Source: Piscicola geometra (lineage: Eukaryota > Annelida > Clitellata > Hirudinida > Piscicolidae). From it: DNA of 64,000 bases. A program made the position numbers and the translations under genes. How positions within the stretch are numbered: position 1 is the stretch's first letter; each line of letters starts with the position of its first letter. The stretch covers positions 80,394 to 144,393 of the forward strand of contig OX030960.1 of the NCBI GenBank assembly GCA_943735955.1. Direction: 5' to 3'. The notes below the pieces were generated by a model that searched no databases, was not told the origin of the DNA, and saw only the letters and a program-made list of their open reading frames with translations. Shown piece after piece: positions 18,001 to 31,500 of the stretch.

Positions 18001-21000
18001 CACCACCACAGACACGACCACACCACCACAGACACGACCACACCACCACAGACACGACCACACCACCACAGACACGACCACACCACCACAGACACGACCA
18101 CACCACCACAGACACGACCACACCACCACAGACACGATCACACCACCACAGACACGACTACACCACCACAGACATGACCACACCACCACAGACACGACCA
18201 AACCACCTCAGACACGACCACACCACCACAGACACGACCACAGACACGACCACACCACCACAGACACGACCACACCACCTCAGACACGACCACACCACCA
18301 CAGACACGACAACACCACCACAGACACGACCACACCACCACAGACACGACCACACCACCACAGACACGACCACACCACCACAGACACGACCACACCACCA
18401 CAGACACGACCACACCACCACAGACACGACCACACCACCTCAGACACGACCACACCACCACAGACACGACCACACCACCACAGACACGACCACACTACCT
18501 CAGACACGACCACACCACCACAGACACGACCACACCACCACAGACACGACCACACCACCACAGACACGACCACAGACACGACCACACACCCACAGACACG
18601 ACCACACCACCTCAGACACGACCACACCACCACAGACACTACCACACCACCACAGACACGACCACACCACCACAGACACAACCACACCATCACAGACACG
18701 ACCACACCACCACAGACACGACCACACCACCTCAGATACGACCACACTACCACAGACACGACCACACCACCACAGACACGACCACACCACCACAGACACG
18801 ACCACACCACCACAGACACGACCACACCACCACAGACACGACCACACCACCACAGACACGACCACACCACCACAGACACGACCACACCACCACAGACACG
18901 ACCACACCACCACAGACACGACCACACCACCACAGACACGACCACACCACCACAGACACGATCACACCACCACAGACACGACTACACCACCACAGACATG
19001 ACCACACCACCACAGACACGACCAAACCACCTCAGACACGACCACACCACCACAGACAAGACCACAGACACGACCACACCACCACAGACACGACCACACC
19101 ACCTCAGACACGACCACACCACCACAGACACGACCACACCACCACAGACACGACCACACCACCACAGACACGACCACACCACCTCAGACACGACCACACC
19201 ACCACAGACACGACCACACCACCACAGACACGACCACACCACCACAGACACAACCTCACCACTACAGACACGACCACAGACACGACCACACCACCACAGA
19301 CACGACCACACCACCTCAGACACGACCACACCACCACATTCACGACCACACCACCACAGACACGACCACACTACCACAGACACGACCACACCACCACAGA
19401 CACGACCACACCACCACAGACACGACCACACCACCACAGACACGACCACACCACCACAGACACGACCACACCACCACAAACACGACCACACCATCACAGA
19501 CACGACCACACCACCACAGACACGATCACACCACCACAGACGCGACTACACCACCACAGACATGACCACACCACCACAGACACGACCACACGACCTCAGA
19601 CACGACCACACCACCACAGACACGACTACAGACACGACCACACCACCACAGACACGACCACACTACCACAGACACGACCACACCACCACAGACACGACCA
19701 CACCACCACAGACACGACCACACCACCACAGACACGACCACACCACCACAGACACGACCACACCACCACAGACACGACCACACCATCACAGACACGACCA
19801 CACCACCACAGACACGACAACACCACCACAGAACCGACCACACCACCACAGACACGACCACATTACCACAGACACGACCACACCACCTCAGACACGACCA
19901 CACCACCACAGACACGACCACATTACCACAGACACGACCACACCACCACAGACACGACCACACCACCACAGACACGACCACACCACCACAGACACGACCA
20001 CACCACCTCAGACACGACCACACCACCACAGACACGACCACACCACCACAGACACGGCCACACCACCACAGACACGACCACACCACCTCAGACACGACCA
20101 CACCACCACAGACACGACAACACCACCACAGACACGACCACTCCACCACAGACACGATCACACCACCACAGACACGACCACTCCACCACAGACACGATCA
20201 CACCACCACAGACACGACCACACCACCACAGACACGACCACACCACCTCAGACACGACCACACCACCACAAACACGACAACACCACCACAGACACGACCA
20301 CACCACCACAGACACGACCACATTACCACAGACACGACCACACCACCACAGACACGACCACACCACCACAGACACGACCACACCACCACAGACACGACCA
20401 CACCACCTCAGACACGACCACACCACCACAGACACGACCACACCACCACAGACACGGCCACACCACCACAGACACGACCACACCACCTCAGACACGACCA
20501 CACCACCACAGACACGAAAACACCACCACAGACACGACCACTCCACCACAGACACGATCACACCACCACAGACACGACCACTCCACCACAGACACGATCA
20601 CACCACCACAGACACGACCACACCACCACAGACACGACCACACCACCTCAGACACGACCACACCACCACAAACACGACAACACCACCACAGACACGACCA
20701 CACCACCACAGACACGACCACACCACCTCAGACACGACCACACCACCACAGACACGACCACACCACCACAGACACGGCCAGACCACCACAGACACGACCA
20801 CACCACCTCAGACACGACCACACCACCACAGACACGACAACACCACCACAGACACGACCACTCCACCACAGACACGATCACACCACCACAGACACGACCA
20901 CTCCACCACAGACACGATCACACCACCACAGACACGACCACACCACCACAGACACGACCACACCACCTCAGACACGACCACACCACCACAAACACGACAA

Positions 21001-24000
21001 CACCACCACAGACACGACCACACCACCACAGACACGACCACACCACCACAGACACGACCACACCACCACAGACACGACCACACCACCACAGACACGACCA
21101 CACCACCACAGACACGACCACACCACCACAGACACGACCACACTACCTCAGACACGACCACACCACCACAGACACGACCACACCACCACAGACACGACCA
21201 CACCACCACAGACACGACCACAGACACGACCACACACCCACAGACACGACCACACCACCTCAGACACGACCACACCACCACAGACACGACCACACCACCA
21301 CAGACACGACCACACCACCACAGACACAACCACACCACCACAGACACGACCACACCACCTCAGACACGACCACACCACCACAGACACGACAACACCACCA
21401 CAGACACGACCACACCACCACAGACACGATCACACCACCACAGACACGACCACTCCACCACAGACACGATCACACCACCACAGACACGACCACACCACCA
21501 CAGACACGACCACACCACCTCAGACACGACCACACCACCACAGACACGACAACACCACCACAGACACGACCACACCACCACAGACACGACCACACCACCA
21601 CAGACACGACCACACCACCACAGACACGACCACACCACCACAGACACGACCACACCACCACAGACACGACCACACCACCTCAGACACGACCACACCACCA
21701 CAGACACGACCACACCACCACAGACACGACCACACTACCTCAGACACGACCACACCACCACAGACACGACCACACCACCACAGACACGACCACACCACCA
21801 CAGACACGACCACAGACACGACCACACACCCACAGACACGACCACACCACCTCAGACACGACCACACCACCACAGACACGACCACACCACCACAGACACG
21901 ACCACACCACCACAGACACAACCACACCACCACAGACACGACCACAGACACGACCACACACCCACAGACACGACCACACCACCTCAGACACGACCACACT
22001 ACCACAGACACGACCACACCACCACAGACACGACCACACCACCACAGACACGACCACACTACCTCAGACACGACCACACCACCACAGACACGACCACACC
22101 ACCACAGACACGACCACACCACCACAGACGTGACCACACCACCACAGACACGACCACACCACCACAGACACGACCACACCACCTCAGACACGACCACACC
22201 ACCACAGACACGACCACACCACCACAGACACGACCACACTACCTCAGACACGACCACACCACCACAGACACGACCACACCACCACAGACACGACCACACC
22301 ACCACAGACACGACCACAGACACGACCACACACCCACAGACACGACCACACCACCTCAGACACGACCACACCACCACAGACACGACCACACCACCACAGA
22401 CACGACCACACCACCACATACACGACCACACCACCACAGACACGACCACAGACACGACCACACCACCACAGACACGACCACACCACCTCAGACACGACCA
22501 CACCACCACAGACACGACCACACCACCACAGACACGACCACACTACCTCAGACACGACCACACCACCACAGACACGACCACACCACCACAGACACGACCA
22601 CACCACCACAGACACGACCACAGACACGACCACACACCCACAGACACGACCACACCACCTCAGACACGACCACACCACCACAGACACGACCACACCACCA
22701 CAGACACGACCACACCACCACAGACACGACCACACCACCACAGACACGACCACAGACACGACCACACACCCACAGACACGACCACACCACCTCAGACACG
22801 ACCACACTACCACAGACACGACCACACCACCACAGACACGACCACACCACCACAGACACGATCACACCACCACAGACACGACTACACCACCACAGACATG
22901 ACCACACCACCACAGACACGACCAAACCACCTCAGACACGACCACACCACCACAGACACGACCACAGACACGACCACACCACCACAGACACGACCACACC
23001 ACCACAGACACGACCACACCACCACAGACACGACCACATCACCACAGACACGACCACAGACACGACCACACCACCACAGACACGACCACACCACCTCAGA
23101 CACGACCACACCACCACAGACACGACCACACCACCACAGACACAACCACACCACTACAGACACGACCACAGACACGACCACACCACCACAGACACGACCA
23201 CACCACCTCAGACACGACCACACCACCACATTCACGACCACACCACCACAGACACGACCACACTACCACAGACACGACCACACCACCACAGACACGACCA
23301 CACGACCTCAGACACGACCACACCACCACAGACACGACTACAGACACGACCACACTACCACAGACACGATCACACCACCACAGACACGACTACACCACCT
23401 CAGACACGACCACACCACCACAGACACGACCACACCACCACAGACACAACCACACCACTACAGACACGACCACAGACACGACCACACCACCACAGACACG
23501 ACCACACCACCTCAGACACGACCACACCACCACATTCACGACCACACCACCACAGACACGACCACACTACCACAGACACGACCACACCACCACAGACACG
23601 ACCACACCACCACAGACACGACCACACCACCACAGACACGACCACACCACCACAGACACGACCACACCACCACAGACACGACCACACCATCACAGACACG
23701 ACCACACCACCACAGACACGATCACACCACCACAGACGCGACTACACCACCACAGACATGACCACACCACCACAGACACGACCACACGACCTCAGACACG
23801 ACCACACCACCACAGACACGACTACAGACACGACCACACCACCACAGACACGACCACAGACACGACCACACCACCACAGACACGACCACACCACCTCAGA
23901 CACGACCACACCACCACAGACACGACCACACCACCACAGACACGACCACACTACCTCAGACACGACCACACCACCACAGACACGACCACACCACCACAGA

Positions 24001-27000
24001 CACGACCACACCACCACAGACACGACCACAGACACGACCACACACCCACAGACACGACCACACCACCTCAGACACGACCACACCACCACAGACACGACCA
24101 CACCACCACAGACACGACCACACCACCACAGACACGACCACACCACCACAGACACGACCACAGACACGACCACACACCCACAGACACGACCACACCACCT
24201 CAGACACGACCACACTACCACAGACACGACCACACCACCACAGACACGACCACACGACCACAGACACGATCACACCACCACAGACACGACTACACCACCA
24301 CAGACATGACCACACCACCACAGACACGACCACACCACCACAGACACGACCACACCACCACAGACACGACCACACCACCTCAGACACGACCACACCACCA
24401 CAGACACGACCACACCACCACAGACACGACCACACTACCTCAGACACGACCACACCACCACAGACACGACCACACCACCACAGACACGACCACACCACCA
24501 CAGACACGACCACAGACACGACCACACACCCACAGACACGACCACACCACCTCAGACACGACCACACCACCACAGACACGACCACACCACCACAGACACG
24601 ACCACACCACCACAGACACAACCACACCACCACAGACACGACCACAGACACGACCACACACCCACAGACACGACCACACCACCTCAGACACGACCACACT
24701 ACCACAGACACGACCACACCACCACAGACACGACCACACCACCACAGACACGACCACACTACCTCAGACACGACCACACCACCACAGACACGACCACACC
24801 ACCACAGACACGACCACACCACCACAGACGTGATCACACCACCACAGACACGACCACACCACCACAGACACGACCACACCACCTCAGACACGACCACACC
24901 ACCACAGACACGACCACACCACCACAGACACGACCACACTACCTCAGACACGACCACACCACCACAGACACGACCACACCACCACAGACACGACCACACC
25001 ACCACAGACACGACCACAGACACGACCACACACCCACAGACACGACCACACCACCTCAGACACGACCACACTACCACAGACACGACCACACCACCACAGA
25101 CACGACCACACCACCACAGACACGACCACACTACCTCAGACACGACCACACCACCACAGACACGACCACACCACCACAGACACGACCACACCACCACAGA
25201 CGTGACCACACCACCACAGACACGACCACACCACCACAGACACGACCACACCACCTCAGACACGACCACACCACCACAGACACGACCACACCACCACAGA
25301 CACGACCACACTACCTCAGACACGACCACACCACCACAGACACGACCACACCACCACAGACACGACCACACCACCACAGACACGACCACAGACACGACCA
25401 CACACCCACAGACACGACCACACCACCTCAGACACGACCACACCACCACAGACACGACCACACCACCACAGACACGACCACACCACCACAGACACGACCA
25501 CACCACCACAGACACGACCACAGACACGACCACACCACCACAGACACGACCACACCACCTCAGACACGACCACACCACCACAGACACGACCACACCACCA
25601 CAGACACGACCACACTACCTCAGACACGACCACACCACCACAGACACGACCACACCACCACAGACACGACCACACCACCACAGACACGACCACACACCCA
25701 CAGACACGACCACACCACCTCAGACACGACCACACCACCACAGACACGACCACACCACCACAGACACGACCACACCACCACAGACACGACCACACCACCA
25801 CAGACACGACCACAGACACGACCACACACCCACAGACACGACCACACCACCTCAGACACGACCACACTACCACAGACACGACCACACCACCACAGACACG
25901 ACCACACCACCACAGACACGATCACACCACCACAGACACGACTACACCACCACAGACATGACCACACCACCACAGACACGACCAAACCACCTCAGACACG
26001 ACCACACCACCACAGACACGACCACAGACACGACCACACCACCACAGACACGACCACACCACCACAGACACGACCACACCACCACAGACACGACCACATC
26101 ACCACAGACACGACCACAGACACGACCACACCACCACAGACACGACCACACCACCTCAGACACGACCACACCACCACAGACACGACCACACCACCACAGA
26201 CACAACCACACCACTACAGACACGACCACAGACACGACCACACCACCACAGACACGACCACACCACCTCAGACACGACCACACCACCACATTCACGACCA
26301 CACCACCACAGACACGACCACACTACCACAGACACGACCACACCACCACAGACACGACCACACCACCACAGACACGACCACACCACCACAGACACGACCA
26401 CACCACCACAGACACGACCACACCACCACAGACACGACCACACCATCACAGACACGACCACACCACCACAGACACGATCACACCACCACAGACGCGACTA
26501 CACCACCACAGACATGACCACACCACCACAGACACGTCCACACGACCTCAGACACGACCACACCACCACAGACACGACTACAGACACGACCACACCACCA
26601 CAGACACGACCACACTACCACAGACACGACCACACCACCACAGACACGACCACACCACCACAGACACGACCACACCACCACAGACACGACCACACCACCA
26701 CAGACACGACCACACCACCACAGACACGACCACACCATCACAGACACGACCACACCACCACAGACACGACAACACCACCACAGAACCGACCACACCACCA
26801 CAGACACGACCACATTACCACAGACACGACCACACCACCTCAGACACGACCACACCACCACAGACACGACCACATTACCACAGACACGACCACACCACCA
26901 CAGACACGACTACACCACCACAGACACGACCACACCACCACAGACACGACCACACCACCTCAGACACGACCACACCACCACAGACACGACCACACCACCA

Positions 27001-27857
27001 CAGACACGGCCACACCACCACAGACACGACCACACCACCTCAGATACGACCACACCACCACAGACACGACAACACCACCACAGACACGACCACTCCACCA
27101 CAGACACGACCACACCACCACAGACACGACCACACCACCTCAGACACGACCACACCACCACAAACACGACAACACCACCACAGACACGACCACACCACCA
27201 CAGACACGACCACACCACCACAGACACGACCACACCACCACAGACACGACCACACCACCACAGACACGACCACACCACCACAGACACGACCACACTACCA
27301 CAGACACGACCACACTACCTCAGACACGACCACACCACCACAGACACGACCACACCACCACAGACACGACCACACCACCACAGACACGACCACAGACACG
27401 ACCACACACCCACAGACACGACCACACCACCTCAGACACGACCACACCACCACAGACACGACCACACCACCACAGACACGACCACACCACCACAGACACA
27501 ACCACACCACCACAGACACGACCACACCACCACAGACACGACCACACCACCTCAGACACGACCACACTACCACAGACACGACCACACCACCACAGACACG
27601 ACCACACCACCACAGACACGACCACACCACCACAGACACGACCACACCACCACAGACACGACCACACCACCACAGACACGACCACACCACCACAGACACG
27701 ACCACACCACCACAGACACGACCACACCACCACAGACACGATCACACCACCACAGACACGACTACACTACCACAGACATGACCACACCACCACAGACACG
27801 ACCAAACCACCTCAGACACGACCACACCACCACAGACACGACCACAGACACGACCAC
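1..27857 (+). repeat. 20-bp minisatellite mega-array
   Basis: Tandem array with consensus unit CAGACACGACCACACCACCA, open at the window start and ending where the pyrimidine array begins. Common variants are CTCAG for CACAG, TTACAG or TCACAG, CGACAACACC, CAACCACACC and CATGACC, plus 12-bp units with an 8-bp internal deletion. The unit has no stop in any frame on either strand. Because 20 is not a multiple of 3, translation cycles with a 20-residue period, for example TTPPQTRPHHHRHDH on plus. Frames of up to 4,183 codons result and I do not regard them as genes. The array is probably intronic or intergenic sequence upstream of the TRAPPC12 exon at 38,500. It contains long internal duplications, described in the findings. 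Confidence 0.97.
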
Positions 27858-30800
27858 TCTTCCTCACTCCTCCTCACTCCTTCTCACTTCTCTAAACTTC
27901 TCCTCTCTCCTCCTCACTCCTCCTCACTCTTCCTCACTTCTCCTCACTCCTCTTCACTCTTTCTCACTCCTCCTCACTCCTCTTCACTCCTCCTCACTCT
28001 TCCTCACTCCTCCTCACTCCTCCTCACTTCTCCTCACTCCTCCTCACTTCTTCTCACTCTTCCTCACTCCTCCTCACTCCTTCTCACTCCTTCCCACTCC
28101 TCCTCACTCCTCCTCACTCCTCTTCACTTCTCCTCACTCCTTCTCACTCCTTCTCACTCCTCCTCACTCCTCCTCACTTCTCCTCACTCTCCCTCACTCC
28201 TCCTCACTCCTCTTCACTCCTCCTCACTCCTCCTCACCTTTCTCACTCCTCCTCACTCCTCCTCACTTCTCCTCACTCCTCCTCACTTCTTCTCACTCTT
28301 CCTCACTCCTCCTCACTCCTTCTTACTCCTCCCCACTCCTCCTTACTCCTCCTCACTCCTCTTCACTCCTCCTCACTCCTCCTCACTCCTTCTCACTCAT
28401 CCTCTTTTCTCCTCACTCTTCCTCACTCCTCCTCACTCCTCCTCACTTCTCTTCACTCCTCCTCACTTCTCCTCACTCCTCCTCACTTCTTCTCACTCTT
28501 CCTCACTCCTCCTCACTTCTCCTCACTCCTCTTCACTCCTTCTCACTCCTCCTCACTTCTCTTCACTCCTCCTCACTCCTCCTCACTCCTTCTCACTCTT
28601 CCTCACTTCTCCTCACTCTTCCTCACTTTTCCTCACTCCTCTTCACTCCTCCTCACTCCTCCTCACTCCTTCTCACTCCTCCTCACTCCTCCTCACTTCT
28701 CTTCACTCCTCCTCACTCCTCCTCACTCCTTCTCACTCATCCTCACTTCTCCTCACTCTTCCTCACTCATCCTCACTTCTCCTCACTCTTCCTCACTCCT
28801 CCTCACTCCTCCTCACTTCTCTTCACTCCTCCTCACTCCTCCTCACTCCTCCTCACTTCTCCTCACTCCTCCTCACTTCTTCTCACTTTTCCTCACTCCT
28901 CTTCACTTCTCCTCACTCCTCTTCACTCCTTCTCACTCCTCCTCACTTCTCTTCACTCCTCCTCACTCCTCCTCACTCCTTCTCACTCCTCCTCACTCCT
29001 TCTCACTCCTCCTCACTCCTCCTCACTTCTCCTCACTCTTCCTCACTCCTCCTCACTCCTCTTCACTCCTGCTCACTCCTCCTCACTCCTTCTCACTCCT
29101 CCTCACTCCTTCTCACTTCTCCTCACTCCTCCTCACTTCTTCTCACTCTTCCTCACTCCTCCTCACTCCTTCTCACTCTTCCCCACTCCTCCTCACTCCT
29201 CCTCACTCCTCTTCACTCCTCCTCACTCCTCCTCACTCCTTCTCACTCCTCCTCACTTCTCCTCACTCCTCCTCACTCCTCTTCACTCCTCCTCACTCCT
29301 CCTCACTCCTTCTCACTCCTCCTCACTCCTCCCCATTCCTCTTCCTTCCTCCTCACTCCTCTTCACTCCTCCTCACTCCTCCTTATTCCTCTTCACTCCT
29401 CCTCACTCCTCCTCACTCTTTTTCACTCCTCCTCACTCTTCCTCACTCCTCCTCACTCCTCCTCACTTCTCCTCACTCCTCCTCACTCCTCTTCACTCCT
29501 CCTCACTCCTCCTCACTCCTTCTCACTCCTCCTCACTCCTCCCCACTCCTCCTCACTCCTCCTCACTCCTCTTCACTCCTCCTCATTCCTCCTCACTCCT
29601 CTTCACTCCTTCTCACTCCTCCTCACTTCTCCTCACTCTTCCTCACTCCTTCTCACTCCTCCTCACTTCTCCTCACTCCTCCTCACTTCTTCTCACTCTT
29701 CCTCCTCCTCCTCACTCCTTCTCACTCTTCCCCACTCCTCCTCACTCCTCCTCACTCCTCCTCACTTCTCCTCACTCCTTCTCACTCTTCCTCACTCCTC
29801 CTCTCTCCTCCCCACTTCCTTTTCACTACTCCTCACTTTTCCTCACTTCTCCTCACTCTTCCTCACTCCTCCTCACTTCTCCAAACTTCTCCTGACTCCT
29901 CCTCACTCCTCCTCACTCCTCCTCACTTCTCCTCACTCTTCCTCACTTCTCCTCACTCCTCCTCACTTCTTCTCACTCTTCCTCACTCCTCCTCACTCCT
30001 TCTCACTCCTCCCCACTCTTCCTCACTCCTTCTCACTTTTCCTCACTTCTCTTCACTCCTCCTCACTCCTCCTCACTCCTCCTCACTTCTCCTCACTCCT
30101 CCTCACTTCTTCTCACTCTTCCTCACTCCTCCTCACTCCTTCTTACTCCTCCCCACTCCTCCTCACTCCTCCTCACTCCTCTTCACTCCTCCTCACTCCT
30201 CCTCACTCCTTCTCCTTCCTCCTCACTCCTCCTCATTCCTCTTCACTCCTCCTCACTCCTCCTTACTCCTTCTCACTCCTCCTCACTTCTCCTCACTCTT
30301 CCTCACTCCTCCTCACTCCTCCTCAATTCTCCTCACTCCTCCTCACTCCTCTTCACTCCTCCTCACTTCTCCTCACTCCTTCTCACTCCTCCTCACTCCT
30401 CCCCACTCCTCCTCACTCCTCCTAACTCCTCTTCACTCCTCCTCACTCCTCCTCACTTCTCCTCACTCCTCCTCACTCCTTCTCCTTCCTCCTCACTCCT
30501 CCTCATTCCTCTTCACTCTTCCTCACTCCTCCTCACTCCTTCTCACTCCTCCTCACTTCTCCTCACTCTTCCTCACTCCTCCTCACTCCTCCTCAATCTC
30601 CTCACTCCTCCCCACTCTTCCTCACTCCTTCTCACTCCTCCTCACTTCTCTTCACTCCTCCTCACTCCTCCTCACTCCTCCTCACTTCTCCTCACTCCTC
30701 CTCACTTCTTCTCACTCTTCCTCACTCCTCCTCACGTCCTTCTTACTCCTCCCCACTCCTCCTCACTCCTCTTCACTCCTCCTCACTCCTCCTCACTTCT

Positions 30801-31300
30801 CTTTTCACTCCTCCTCACTCCTCCTCACTTCTCCTCACTCTTCCTCACTCCTCCTCACTCCTCCTCACTTCTCCTCACTCCTCCTCACTTCTTCTCACTC
30901 TTCCTCACTCCTCCTCACTCCTTCTCACTCCTTCCCACTCCTCCTCACTCCTCTCACTCTTCTTCACTCCTCCTCACTCCTCCTCACTCCTTCTCACTCC
31001 TCCTCACTCCTTCTCACTCCTCCTCACTCCTCCTCACTTCTCCTCACTCTTCCTCACTCCTCCTCACTCCTCCTCACTCCTCCTCACTCCTTCTCACTCC
31101 TCCTCACTTCTCCTCATTCCTCTTCACTCCTCCTCACTCCTCCTCACTCCTCTTCACTCCTCCTCACTCCTCCTCACTCCTTCTCACTCCTCCTCACTCC
31201 TTTTCACTCCTCCTCACCTCCTCACTCTCCTCACTTCTCCTCACTCTCTCACTCCTCTCACTCCTCCTCACTTCTCCTCACTCCTCCTCACTTCTTCTCA
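27858..31300 (+). repeat. 10-bp pyrimidine-rich minisatellite
   Basis: Tandem decamer, consensus TCCTCACTCC, with variants TTCTCACTCC, TCTTCACTCC, TCCTCACTTC and TCCTCACTCT. There are roughly 340 copies. The plus strand has almost no G, so the minus strand is nearly pure G/A/T with frequent GG pairs. The switch from the 20-bp array is abrupt, inside CGACCACTCTTCC. The array runs into the assembly gap, so its true length is unknown. Open frames reading [10 protein letters not shown] repeats follow from the unit and are not supported as protein. Confidence 0.96.
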
Positions 31301-31500
31301 NNNNNNNNNNNNNNNNNNNNNNNNNNNNNNNNNNNNNNNNNNNNNNNNNNNNNNNNNNNNNNNNNNNNNNNNNNNNNNNNNNNNNNNNNNNNNNNNNNNN
31401 NNNNNNNNNNNNNNNNNNNNNNNNNNNNNNNNNNNNNNNNNNNNNNNNNNNNNNNNNNNNNNNNNNNNNNNNNNNNNNNNNNNNNNNNNNNNNNNNNNNN
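31301..31500. other. assembly gap, 200 N
   Basis: Exactly 200 undetermined bases lie between the decamer array and the 15-bp array. The round number suggests a placeholder of unknown true size. The transition between the two arrays is therefore not observed, and unique sequence, including an exon, could be missing here. Confidence 0.99.

Noticed and set aside
11210..23761. A 4,183-codon plus-strand open frame (TTPPQTRPHHH repeats) and dozens like it on both strands
   Set aside because: The 20-bp unit has no stop in any frame, so very long frames are unavoidable. Starts arise from CpG transitions, and frames overlap in all phases on both strands.
26514..30425. Fused [15 protein letters not shown] open frame across two arrays
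   Set aside because: Two stop-free repeats joined by chance. There is no conserved domain or splice evidence.
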